The position numbers and the translations under genes were made by a program. From NCBI RefSeq assembly GCF_001426995.1, contig NZ_LMFY01000001.1:692708-756707 (forward strand): a DNA stretch of 64,000 nt. The letters are read 5' to 3'. Shown here piece after piece: positions 14,756 through 23,094 of this stretch. The notes beneath the pieces are model-generated. The model was not told where the DNA came from and did no database searches. It saw only the letters and a list, made by a program, of their open reading frames with translations. The stretch comes from Microbacterium sp. Root553. GTDB taxonomy: Bacteria > Actinomycetota > Actinomycetes > Actinomycetales > Microbacteriaceae. Positions within the stretch are counted from its first letter, which is position 1. Every line of letters starts with the position of its first letter.

Positions 14756-17044
14756 TCAGGCCGTGAGGTCTGCCGCGGTCGGCACGCGACCGGCGATCTC
14801 CTCGATCAGGTCGTCGTTCAGGCGCGCGTTCTCGAACGGCGCCTCGATCTCGGCGCGCTCCAGCAGCTCCGTCATCCGGCGCTGACGCTGACGCGTGATC
14901 AGCGTGACCACACGTCCCGAGCGACCGGCGCGACCGGTACGGCCGGAGCGGTGCAGGTACGTCTTGTACTCGTCGGGAGCATCGGCCTGGACGACCAGGT
15001 CGATGTCGTCGACGTGGATGCCGCGGGCGGCGACGTCCGTCGCGACGAGCACGTTCACGCGGCCCGAGGTCAGACGCTCGAGGTTGCGCGTGCGCTTGGC
15101 CTGGTTCAGGTCGCCGTGCAGCGAGACGGCCGGGATGCCGGCATCGTCGAACTGCTCCGCGAGCATGTCGGCGTACGCGCGGGTACGGGCGAAGACGAGT
15201 GTCTTGCCGTCGCGGTCGACGAGCGAGGTGAGGATGTCGGCCTTGTCGCGGTGCTCGATGACGAGCACGCGGTGCTCGATGGTGCTCGAGTCCTGGTCTT
15301 CACCGGCGACCTCGTAGACGGCAGGATCGACGAGGAACTCGTCGACCAGCGCCGCGACCTCGCGGTCGAGCGTGGCCGAGAACAGCAGCTTCTGGCTGCC
15401 GTCGGCGGTGTGCCGCAGGATGCGCTGCACGGGCTCGACGAATCCGAGCTCGCACATGTGGTCGGCCTCGTCGAGCACCGCGATGCGGCAGTCGGAGAGA
15501 TCGAGCTTGCCCTGGTTGATGAGGTCCTCGACGCGACCGGGCGTGCCGATGACGATGTCGACGCCCTTCTTCAGCGCGCCCACCTGACGTCCCTGGGGCA
15601 CGCCACCGTAGATCTGGGTGGTGAACAGACCCACGCTGCGCGCGATCGGCTGGATCGTGCGGTCGATCTGCAGCGCGAGCTCGCGGGTCGGCGCGAGGAT
15701 GATCGCGCGCGGCGACCGTCCGAACTCACGGCGCTTGCCGGCCTGCGACTGCAGGACGCGCTCGACCAGCGGTGCGCCGAAGGCGATGGTCTTGCCCGAG
15801 CCGGTACGGCCACGGGCGAGCACGTCGCGGCCCGCGAGCACGGCCGGGATGCTGGCCGCCTGGATCGGGAACGGCGTGGCCGCTCCCATGCCCACGAGGG
15901 TGTCGACGATGTTGGAGCCGAGCCCGAGATCGCCGAAGGTCACACCATCGACCTCGACGGCTGCAACCGACTTCGCCTCGAGGCGCTCGTGCACGACGTC
16001 ATCGCCCTGCTCGAACTTCTTGCTCGGCGCGGCGGCGGCGGTCGCGTTCCAGTCGTTGCGGCTCGGACGCTCGTTGCGGCTCGGACGCCCGCGGGTGTCG
16101 GAGGTCAGCGGGCGCACACGGTCGGTGCGGTACGCGCCACCGGTCGACGGACGCGAACGCTCGTCGCGGCCGCCCTCGAACGACCGCTGCGTGCGGTCGC
16201 GATCGAAGGCGCGGCGGGCACGGTCGGCATCGTAGGAGCGCTCCGGGCGCTCCGCGCCGCGGCTCGGCGCACCGGAACCGCGGTCGTCACGACGCGGACG
16301 CTCGTCGCGACCGAAGCGCTGACCGCCGCGGTCGTCCCGGCCGCCGCGCTCGTCACGGTAGCTTCCGGGACCGGTCGGACGCTGGCCGCGACGGTCGTCG
16401 CGAACGGGACGGCCGCCATCGCGGTGGTCGTTGTCGCGGAAGCCCTGGCGCTGCGTGCCGGCACCGCGGTCGTCGCGACGCGGACGCTCGTCGCGCTGGC
16501 CGCCGCGCTCGTCGCGGTAGGTGCCGGGACCGGTGGGGCGCTGGCCGCCACGGTCGTCGCGACGCGGGCGGTCGTCGCGGTCGAAGCGAGGACGCTCGTC
16601 GCGTCCGCCGGCGCGGGTCGGGCGGTCGTCGAATCGACGCGCACCGGTCGAGGCGCGGTCGCTGAAGCGGGGACGCTCGGTGCGCTCGTCGCCGCGGTGA
16701 TGCGGCGCCTCGCGGCGGCCGGACTCGGCGCGGTTGCGGATGCCGCGAGCCTCGTCGCGCCCCGCACGCTCCTGCGCGCTCCAGCGCTGCTTGGGGGCAC
16801 CGGTCTCGGCCTCGGCCGCGCGGTATCCGCGGTGTCCGACGCTGCGGCTGCCGGGGCGACGGTCGTAGCCGCCTGCGGCGGGAGCGCTGCGGCGCTCGCC
16901 GGCATCCGCTCGTCCGCCGCGCTCGGGACGCCCGGCGTCACGGCCGCCGGCGTGGCGGTCGTGGAACGAGGTCTTGTTCGCGCCGTAGCGCGGCTCGAAG
17001 TTGGCGGCGGGGCGTCCGCCGCGGGGCTTCTTGTTCTTGGGCAT
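14756..17044 (-). CDS. DEAD-box RNA helicase with long Arg/Gly/Asp-rich N-terminus
   Basis: ATP-dependent RNA helicase of 762 residues. The core (about 362-735) has all motifs: Q-motif region TFGDLGLGSNIVDTLVGMG, Walker A GRTGSGKT (~412), PTRELALQ, TPGRVEDL, DEAD box VLDEADHM (~521), LFSATL, VLVATDVAARGIH and HRSGRTGRAGRSG. The first ~340 residues are unusual for position: low-complexity repeats of RDDRGGQRPTGPGTYRDERG-type, an RGG-like RNA-binding tail that most actinobacterial relatives carry at the C-terminus. ATG 17044 follows AAGGAC by about 8 nt. The gene has a long 290-bp upstream region shared with the divergent epimerase. Likely roles are ribosome assembly or cold-stress RNA remodelling. 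Confidence 0.94.
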   Translation of the reverse strand: MPKNKKPRGGRPAANFEPRYGANKTSFHDRHAGGRDAGRPERGGRADAGERRSAPAAGGYDRRPGSRSVGHRGYRAAEAETGAPKQRWSAQERAGRDEARGIRNRAESGRREAPHHRGDERTERPRFSDRASTGARRFDDRPTRAGGRDERPRFDRDDRPRRDDRGGQRPTGPGTYRDERGGQRDERPRRDDRGAGTQRQGFRDNDHRDGGRPVRDDRRGQRPTGPGSYRDERGGRDDRGGQRFGRDERPRRDDRGSGAPSRGAERPERSYDADRARRAFDRDRTQRSFEGGRDERSRPSTGGAYRTDRVRPLTSDTRGRPSRNERPSRNDWNATAAAAPSKKFEQGDDVVHERLEAKSVAAVEVDGVTFGDLGLGSNIVDTLVGMGAATPFPIQAASIPAVLAGRDVLARGRTGSGKTIAFGAPLVERVLQSQAGKRREFGRSPRAIILAPTRELALQIDRTIQPIARSVGLFTTQIYGGVPQGRQVGALKKGVDIVIGTPGRVEDLINQGKLDLSDCRIAVLDEADHMCELGFVEPVQRILRHTADGSQKLLFSATLDREVAALVDEFLVDPAVYEVAGEDQDSSTIEHRVLVIEHRDKADILTSLVDRDGKTLVFARTRAYADMLAEQFDDAGIPAVSLHGDLNQAKRTRNLERLTSGRVNVLVATDVAARGIHVDDIDLVVQADAPDEYKTYLHRSGRTGRAGRSGRVVTLITRQRQRRMTELLERAEIEAPFENARLNDDLIEEIAGRVPTAADLTA

Positions 17045-17333
17045 GGATGTGTCCTTCTGAGTTCTCGCACGAGAACAGCGCTGCGCACACGCGCGAGCAC
17101 CCTGTGCCTGATCCAAAGTGATCGAGCTCGGGGTTCCGGACTGTCAGCGGCCGGGGCCATTCATGTGATGGTTGATTTACGTCGATCGACGCTCACCATC
17201 GGCCCCTGGACTCACACTTCTTACACAAAAACGTCCGCGCCATGCGCGGGTGTCCGAAGCCGACCGCACAAGTGTAGCGGGCACGCCTGAAAGAGTGCCC
17301 AGTCCGGCTCGCGGCGAGCCATACGATGGCGAG
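17045..17333. promoter_or_regulatory. Divergent promoter region, helicase / epimerase
   Basis: 289 bp without a convincing gene. On the plus strand TACGAT (17322-17327) is the -10 of the epimerase gene. On the minus strand the helicase has room for a leader of up to about 200 nt, which would suit post-transcriptional control. I found no riboswitch class I can name here. Confidence 0.5.
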
Positions 17334-18230
17334 GTGAACTCCGCTTCCCCCACCGGCATCCAGGTGCACCTCCAGCTCGGCGACGTCAGCGCCCAGATCG
17401 CTCAGGTCGGCGCGTCGCTCCGCGCCCTCCGCATCGGCGCGGTCGATCTGATCCCCCCGTATCCGCTCGACGCTCCGACACCCTCCTGTTCGGGGGTCGT
17501 GCTCGCCCCCTGGCCGAACCGGGTGCGCGACGGACGATGGGATGACCGCGGCACGGAGCGGCAGCTCGCGATCACCGAGCCGAAGTTCCGGAACGCCAGC
17601 CACGGACTGCTGCGCTTCACGTCCTACGACATCTCCGAGACCGCGTCAGCGGCGACGCTGACCGCGACGATCGTGCCGCAGACCGGGTACCCGTACCTCG
17701 TCGAGACGAGCGTGACCTATGTGCTGCGGGCCGACGGCATCGACGTCACGCACGCCCTCACGAACCGGTCGGCCACTGCGGCACCGGTCGCCCTCGGCAC
17801 GCATCCCTTCTTCATGATCGGCGATGTGGACACGCAGGATCTCGTGCTGCGCGTGCCGGCGCAGACGGCGTTCGACACGGACGAGCGCATGCTGCCCACC
17901 GGATCGCGCCCTGTCGACGCGACGCTGCGCGACGGCATCCGCCTGGGCGACACGAGCCTCGACACCGGGTTCGCCGATCTCGATCGCGACCCCGACGGAC
18001 TCGTGCGGCACTCGCTCACCGCGCCGGACGGTCGCCGCCTCACGGTCTGGCAGGGTGCCGGCTTCGACTTCGTACAGGCGTTCACGACCGACAAGTACCC
18101 CGGACAGCCGCTGGCGGTCGCGATCGAGCCGATGACGGCCCCCGCGGACGCGCTGAACAGCGGCGTCGGCATCCGCCACCTCGATCCCGGCGAGACCTGG
18201 ACGCTCGAGTGGGGCATCACGCTCGACTGA
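17334..18230 (+). CDS. Aldose 1-epimerase family protein
   Basis: A 298-residue beta-sandwich protein of the galactose mutarotase family, interconverting sugar anomers in the cytoplasm. Typical parts are GVVLAPWPNRVRDGRW, NASHGLLRF (the active-site His), TYVLRADGIDVTHALTNRS, GTHPFFMIG (second His) and AVAIEPMTAPADALNSG near the end, where the Glu of AIEPMT is the likely catalytic base. GTG 17334 is preferred because TACGAT ends exactly 6 nt upstream (leaderless). The longer in-frame extension to 17172 is non-coding in character. Stands alone, with no sugar operon next to it. Confidence 0.93.
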   Translation: MNSASPTGIQVHLQLGDVSAQIAQVGASLRALRIGAVDLIPPYPLDAPTPSCSGVVLAPWPNRVRDGRWDDRGTERQLAITEPKFRNASHGLLRFTSYDISETASAATLTATIVPQTGYPYLVETSVTYVLRADGIDVTHALTNRSATAAPVALGTHPFFMIGDVDTQDLVLRVPAQTAFDTDERMLPTGSRPVDATLRDGIRLGDTSLDTGFADLDRDPDGLVRHSLTAPDGRRLTVWQGAGFDFVQAFTTDKYPGQPLAVAIEPMTAPADALNSGVGIRHLDPGETWTLEWGITLD

Positions 18231-18250
18231 GTCCCCGGCGCCGCGGGCAC

Positions 18251-18324
18251 GATTCAGCACCGATACGCCGATGCCCGCCCGGGAATCGTTTCCGGGCGGG
18301 CATCGGGCTCAGCCGTGCTGAATC
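18251..18324. repeat. 74-bp palindromic repeat (GATTCAGCAC family), copy 1, with internal terminator
   Basis: Outer arms GATTCAGCAC (18251-18260) and GTGCTGAATC (18315-18324). Inside, GATGCCCGCCCGG pairs with CCGGGCGGGCATC (18270-18305), a strong hairpin that can end transcription of the epimerase and the RND genes. Elements with the same arms and almost the same length occur at 39445-39518 and 57033-57105. Confidence 0.8.
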
Positions 18325-18340
18325 GCAGACGGGGCGGCGA

Positions 18341-21300
18341 TCACTCGCCGCGCTCGCGAAGCTCCCGACGGGTCAGCTGCGGCGCATGCGGCAGACCGGC
18401 ACCGGCCAGTGCCGCATCGCCGGCAGGTACAGGGCCACCGGACGGCTCGTGGTCGGCCGACGCTGAGCCGTCGTCGCCCGATCCCGACCTGCGCGCCCGG
18501 CGCCGCTCCTTCGCACCCTCGACGAGGTTGTAGAGGGTCGGCAGCACGATCAGCGTCAGCACGGTCGAGGAGATGAGTCCGCCGATCACGACGATCGCGA
18601 GCGGCTGCGAGATGAATCCGCCGTGTCCGGTGATGCCGAGCGCCATCGGGGTGAGCGCGAAGATGGTCGCGAGGGCCGTCATCAGGATCGGCCGCAGACG
18701 CTTCTCGCCACCCGCCTTGACGGCATCGATCGTCGACAGACCCTTCTCCCGGTACTGGTTCACCAGGTCGATGAGGACGATCGCGTTCGTCACCACGATG
18801 CCGATGAGCATCAGGACACCGATCAGCGAGGCGACGCCGAGCGGCACGCCCGTGACGATCTGCAGCAGGATCGCACCGGTCGCCGCGAACGGCACCGACA
18901 CCAGCAGCAGCAGCGGCTGGCGCAGCGACTTGAACGTCGCCACCATCACCACGTAGACGATGAGGATAGCCGCCAGCATCGCCAGGCCCAGCTGCGAGAA
19001 CGAGTCGGCCTGCTGCGAGGCGACACCGCCGACCTCGGCCGACGCACCGTCGGGCAGGTCGACCGCAGCGAGCGCCGCGGTCACCGAGGCGGTGGCGGTG
19101 GCGAGGTTGTCGGATGCCGGAGGCACGGTGATCGTCGCGGTGCGGCGTCCCTGCTCGGTGGTGATCGACGTCGGCCCGTTGCGCTCCTCGACGGAGGCGA
19201 TGTCCTGCAGCTGCACGACGCCGAGGGCGGTCGGGATCGCGAGCTCACGCAGCGCCTGCGCCGTGGTGGGCGGCTCGGACGACGCCAGGTAGACGGTCAG
19301 CGCGGTGTCGTCGATCTCGATCGAGCCGAGCTGCTCGGGGCGCATCGTGTTCGACACGATCGCTCCGACGGCGACCTCGGACAGACCGCGCTGGGCGGCC
19401 GCGTCGCGGTCGACGACCACGGCGAGGTACGGCAGAGCGGCGGCGAGGTTGTCGGTGATCTGGCCGATGCCGTCACGGTCCTTCAACTCGTCGATGACGG
19501 CCGTCGTCGCGGTCTGAAGGTCGTCGGAGCCGGATGCCGAGACCGTGATCTCGATGTCGCTGGAGCCGAGTCCGGCCGATGCCGCGACCGACACCTCGCC
19601 GACGTCGGTGAGGTCCTCGATCGCGCTCTGCACCGACGCGCGCAGCTTCTCCTGGTCGGCGTCGCCGTCGGTGAGCACCGAGTAGGTCACGCCGGCGCCG
19701 CCCGAGAAGGCGTCGCGCAGCGCCGAGCCGCTCGATCCGATCGATGCCTGCACGTGGGTGACGCCCTTGATGTCCAGCAGTGCGTCCTCGACGGCGATGG
19801 CCGCCTGGGACTTGGTCTCCAGGCTCGCCGTGGGTCCGAGGTCCTGCGTGACGGTCATCGTGTTCTGACCGGAGTCGCTGAGGAAGTTGATCTTCATCAG
19901 CGGCGCCGCCGCGACGGTCGCACCGAGCACGATGACGGCGAGGATCACCGTGATGCCGGAGTGCTTGAGCGTCCACGCCAGGATCGGGCGGTAGCCGCGC
20001 TGGAGTCGGGTCGGAGGAGCATCCTGGTGCTCCGGGTCGATCTGCACGCCGTTCTCATCGAGCAGCGGTTTGCCCGGGCGGAGGAACCAGTAGGCGAGCA
20101 CCGGGACGATCGTCAGCGAGACGAGCAGCGAGGCGACCATCGCGATCGACACGGTGACCGCGAACGGACGGAAGAGCTCTCCGACCACGTCGCCGACGAA
20201 CACGATGGGCAGGAACACCGCGACCGTGGTGATGGTGGAGGCAGTGACCGCCATCGCGACCTCGCGCACCGCGAGGCGGATCGCGTCTCCCTTGTCGGCG
20301 TCGCCGACGTAGTGCCGTTTGATGTTCTCGATCACGACGATCGAGTCGTCGACGACGCGACCGATCGCGATCGTGAGGGCGCCGAGCGTGAGGACGTTCA
20401 GCGAGTACCCGAACGCCTGCAGTCCGATGAACGTGATGAGCACGCTCGTCGGGATCGAGATCGCCGTCACGAGGGTCGAGCGGATCGAGAAGAGGAACAC
20501 CAGGATGACCAGCACGGCGAAAACGAGACCGAGGAGTCCTTCGACGGCCAGCGTCTCGATCGATTGCTGGATGAAGGGCGCCTGATCGAAGATGATCGTG
20601 AAGTCGGCATCGGGGAACGTCTTGCCGATCTCGTCCAGAGCGGCGATCACGCCCTGCGAGACATCGACCGTGTTGGCGGCGGGCAGCTTGGTGATCGAGA
20701 TCGAGAGCGCGTCCTTGCCGTCGACACGAGAGATCGAGGAGACCGGGTCGGACTCCTGCACGACGGTGGCGACATCGCCGATCGACTGGTCGGAGCCGAC
20801 CAGGGGAAGCGCTGCGAGCTCCTCCACCGAGGTGATCTTCGCGCCGGTCTGCACCGTGAGCGTCTGGCCGTTCTCGGTGATGTCTCCACCCGGGAACAGT
20901 GTGCCGTTCTGCTGCAGAGCCGTGCTGATCGCCTGCGTGCTCTGCCCTGCGGCGGCGAGCTTCGCGAGATCGGGGGTGATCGTGATGCGCTGTCCGACGC
21001 CGCCGATGATCTGGGCGGCGTTGACTCCGTCGACGTCCTCGAGGTCGGGGATCGCGATGTTCTGAAGTTCGGCCTGGGCGTTCTCGGCGTCGTCGAAGCC
21101 GGTGACCGCGACCTGGATCACCGGGAAGTCGTCGATCGACACCGTCAGGACCTGCGGGCTGAGGTCGTCGGGCAACTGACCCGAGATGCGGTTGATCGCC
21201 TGCTGGATCTTCTGCTCGGCTGTCGCGAGGTTCGTGCCGTACGCGAAGGTGGCCTGCACGATCGACGCATTGGTGGTGCTCGTCGCCGTGGTGGCCTCGA

Positions 21301-21532
21301 GCCCCGGCACGCCCTGGATCGCCGATTCGATGGGGGTCGACACGTCGTTCTCGACGACCTCGGGCGAGGCGCCGGGGTACGTCGTCTGCACCACGAGGTT
21401 CGGCAGTTCCAGCGACGGGATGAGCTCCTGCTTGAGGTTCGTCAGAGCGAGTCCGCCGAACACGGCGGCGACGATCGTGATGAGCGCGATCAGTGCGCGG
21501 TTCTTGAGACTCAGGACGGCGAGGTTCGACAA
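18341..21532 (-). CDS. RND family efflux permease (AcrB/SwrC-like)
   Basis: A 1063-residue proton-driven RND transporter of the hydrophobe/amphiphile type. The N-terminus MSNLAVLSLKNRALIALITI gives TM1; large periplasmic-type loops follow TM1 and TM7; the TM2-TM6 block includes GRVVDDSIVVIENIKRH (the paired Asp proton-relay residues in TM4) and the C-terminal half mirrors it. The start is TTG 21532, the only start that begins directly at the family N-terminus. The tail (after VEGAKERRRARR) is hydrophilic and Arg/Gly rich. No membrane-fusion protein or outer-membrane channel is encoded nearby, as expected for a monoderm. The TetR gene lies 22 bp upstream in the same operon. Likely exports amphipathic toxins or surfactant-like compounds. 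Confidence 0.94.
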   Translation of the reverse strand: MSNLAVLSLKNRALIALITIVAAVFGGLALTNLKQELIPSLELPNLVVQTTYPGASPEVVENDVSTPIESAIQGVPGLEATTATSTTNASIVQATFAYGTNLATAEQKIQQAINRISGQLPDDLSPQVLTVSIDDFPVIQVAVTGFDDAENAQAELQNIAIPDLEDVDGVNAAQIIGGVGQRITITPDLAKLAAAGQSTQAISTALQQNGTLFPGGDITENGQTLTVQTGAKITSVEELAALPLVGSDQSIGDVATVVQESDPVSSISRVDGKDALSISITKLPAANTVDVSQGVIAALDEIGKTFPDADFTIIFDQAPFIQQSIETLAVEGLLGLVFAVLVILVFLFSIRSTLVTAISIPTSVLITFIGLQAFGYSLNVLTLGALTIAIGRVVDDSIVVIENIKRHYVGDADKGDAIRLAVREVAMAVTASTITTVAVFLPIVFVGDVVGELFRPFAVTVSIAMVASLLVSLTIVPVLAYWFLRPGKPLLDENGVQIDPEHQDAPPTRLQRGYRPILAWTLKHSGITVILAVIVLGATVAAAPLMKINFLSDSGQNTMTVTQDLGPTASLETKSQAAIAVEDALLDIKGVTHVQASIGSSGSALRDAFSGGAGVTYSVLTDGDADQEKLRASVQSAIEDLTDVGEVSVAASAGLGSSDIEITVSASGSDDLQTATTAVIDELKDRDGIGQITDNLAAALPYLAVVVDRDAAAQRGLSEVAVGAIVSNTMRPEQLGSIEIDDTALTVYLASSEPPTTAQALRELAIPTALGVVQLQDIASVEERNGPTSITTEQGRRTATITVPPASDNLATATASVTAALAAVDLPDGASAEVGGVASQQADSFSQLGLAMLAAILIVYVVMVATFKSLRQPLLLLVSVPFAATGAILLQIVTGVPLGVASLIGVLMLIGIVVTNAIVLIDLVNQYREKGLSTIDAVKAGGEKRLRPILMTALATIFALTPMALGITGHGGFISQPLAIVVIGGLISSTVLTLIVLPTLYNLVEGAKERRRARRSGSGDDGSASADHEPSGGPVPAGDAALAGAGLPHAPQLTRRELRERGE

Positions 21533-21554
21533 GGCGGATTCTCTCTCGATCGGA

Positions 21555-22148
21555 TCAGGCGGATGCTGCGGCGGCGGATGCGGAGGGGGACGCCGGAGAG
21601 GGAATGAGGATCCCGGCGAGGGCGTCGCGGATGAGCTCTTCGTCGAGCGGCTCGTCGTGGATCTGTGAGTGCCACAGTACGCCGTCGATGAAGGCGGCGG
21701 CGGCCCGTGCGCGATCCGTTCCGTGGACGGGCGAGATGAAGCCGACGATCTCCTCGGACCAGCGCCTGGCGAAGGCGCGGACGCGGGGATCGTGCACGGC
21801 TGCGGTCACCACCGCGCGGTCGGCCTGCACCGCCCTCGCGTCCTCGAGGCTGCGGTGCACGAGTCGCGCGATGCCCTCGGGGCTCACACCCTCTGCGGCC
21901 ACCGCTCGCCTGGTCTCGTCGATGCGCACCTCGACCTCGGCGGCGAGCGCGCCGATGGCCGCTTCGCGCAGGTCGTCGAGGGTGGCGAAGTACTGGGTGG
22001 TCGACCCCAGCGGCACACCGGCACGGGCGGCGACCTTGCGGTGCGTGAGAGCGTCGACGCCGACCTCGATGATGAGCTCGGCGGCGGCCGTGATGATCTC
22101 GAGACGGCGTGCCTCAGGGTCGCGGCGGCGGCGTGTGCCCTCGCTCAT
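21555..22148 (-). CDS. TetR family regulator of the RND pump
   Basis: A 197-residue TetR-type repressor. The N-terminal helix-turn-helix is clear: RRLEIITAAAELIIEVGVDA then LTHRKVAARAGVPLGSTTQYF, the TQYF variant of the recognition helix. The ligand-binding domain is all-helical and ends in a low-complexity Ala/Ser tail. It shares an operon with the RND permease (22-nt gap) and has a 28-bp palindrome upstream (22174-22201), so it very probably represses itself and the pump and is released by a pump substrate. Confidence 0.93.
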   Translation of the reverse strand: MSEGTRRRRDPEARRLEIITAAAELIIEVGVDALTHRKVAARAGVPLGSTTQYFATLDDLREAAIGALAAEVEVRIDETRRAVAAEGVSPEGIARLVHRSLEDARAVQADRAVVTAAVHDPRVRAFARRWSEEIVGFISPVHGTDRARAAAAFIDGVLWHSQIHDEPLDEELIRDALAGILIPSPASPSASAAAASA

Positions 22149-22173
22149 CCGGATCCCCCTGCGCTGTCATGCC

Positions 22174-22201
22174 TGTACGCACGTACATGTACGTTTGTAC
22201 A
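22174..22201. promoter_or_regulatory. TetR operator upstream of the regulator-RND operon
   Basis: A 28-bp near-perfect palindrome with outer TGTAC/GTACA arms and the core ACGTACATGTACGT (14 nt, perfect). It lies 26 bp upstream of the TetR start. Size and symmetry fit a TetR dimer pair. Confidence 0.8.
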
Positions 22202-22262
22202 TTCTGCGCGGCGAACCTGGGCATTCGCCCGGTGCAGTGCTCTGGCGGCGCACGGAGCGAGG

Positions 22263-22622
22263 TCAGAGCAGCGAGCCGAGCACCAGCCCGAGGCCGGCCG
22301 CGAGCAGACCGAGCAGCAGCATCCCGACAGCGTTGACTGCGGATGCCCTGCGCTCGCCGTCGCGCCAGAGCGCCACCGTGTCGAGCATCGCGGTGCTGAA
22401 GGTCGTGTAGCCGCCGAGCAGACCGGCGCCGAGGAGGAACGCCTGATCGGGCAGCGCCGCGGTCACGACGCCCAGCGCGAACGAGCCGGTGAGGTTCACG
22501 ACGAAGATGCCCCAGGGGAATCGACGACCGGCGACCTTCGCGACGCCGAGATCGACGAGGTACCTCAGCACGGCACCCACACCCCCGGCGAGCGCCGCTG
22601 CGACGAACAACAGGGGGTTCAC
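22263..22622 (-). CDS. crcB: Fluoride channel subunit CrcB/Fluc (second of pair)
   Basis: A 119-residue four-helix Fluc protein forming a fluoride-export channel. Motifs: GGVGAVLRYLVD in helix 1, NLTGSFALG (the channel Asn) in helix 2 and LLGGYTTFSTAMLDT in the helix 3 break, where the TTFS segment lines the pore. GTG 22622 overlaps the stop of the upstream partner by 4 nt (GTGA). Gram-positive Fluc channels commonly occur as such gene pairs and function as heterodimers. The reading further upstream in this frame is antisense noise. Confidence 0.93.
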   Translation of the reverse strand: MNPLLFVAAALAGGVGAVLRYLVDLGVAKVAGRRFPWGIFVVNLTGSFALGVVTAALPDQAFLLGAGLLGGYTTFSTAMLDTVALWRDGERRASAVNAVGMLLLGLLAAGLGLVLGSLL

Positions 22623-23008
22623 GAGTCGACTCCTGCGCGGCGAACGGTCGAGCGAGGGCGTCCGATCCGCAGCCCGAGCACCGCCGCCGCGAGACCGAGC
22701 ACGAGGCTGGCCCCGGCGTAGGCGGCGGCGAGCAGCGGGGCGTGCGCCCAGAGCGCGTCCGTGCCCGTCATGAGCGCACTGTACGTGGTGAAACCGCCGA
22801 GCACACCCGTGCCGAGGAACACTCGCAGACCCGTGGTCTGCGGCAGCCGTGCCGCGAGGATGCCGATGAGCAGCGCGCCGAGCACATTGACCAGGAGAGT
22901 GGCGACGGGCACGCCGCCCGCATCCGGCATCCAGAGTCCGACGGCGAGCCGTGCTGCCGTGCCGAGGCTGCCACCGGCGAAGACGAGCAGCAGCGAGCGA
23001 GAGGTCAC
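22619..23008 (-). CDS. crcB: Fluoride channel subunit CrcB/Fluc (first of pair)
   Basis: A 129-residue Fluc homologue: GGSLGTAARLAVG, NVLGALLIG and GVLGGFTTYSALMTGT, four membrane helices. The two family members at this locus differ at several pore residues (for example Gly-Ala against Gly-Ser after the helix 2 Asn), as expected for specialised halves of a heterodimer. GTG 23008 is preceded by TAGAGT ending 6 nt upstream, a leaderless promoter. That leaves no space for a fluoride riboswitch in the mRNA leader, so expression is probably not riboswitch-controlled. Confidence 0.93.
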   Translation of the reverse strand: MTSRSLLLVFAGGSLGTAARLAVGLWMPDAGGVPVATLLVNVLGALLIGILAARLPQTTGLRVFLGTGVLGGFTTYSALMTGTDALWAHAPLLAAAYAGASLVLGLAAAVLGLRIGRPRSTVRRAGVDS

Positions 23009-23094
23009 GCGGCAACTCTAGCCTCGCCATGGCAAGGCGATCGGCGATTGTCAACCGGGTGCGGATCGGGAGCCCCGGCACGAAGACTGGGGCC

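Noticed and set aside
14273..17290. Open frame of about 1000 codons opposite the helicase gene
   Set aside because: It lies antisense to the clear DEAD-box motifs and through a terminator; it is long only because high-GC DNA lacks stops.
18623..21607. Very long open frame (about 990 codons) opposite the RND permease gene
   Set aside because: Its composition (Asp/Arg/Gly/His runs) is that of a GC-skew shadow; the minus-strand frame encodes an intact RND permease.
23009..23094. Fluoride riboswitch before the Fluc pair
   Set aside because: The promoter -10 ends 6 nt before the start codon, leaving no leader, and no riboswitch motif is visible.
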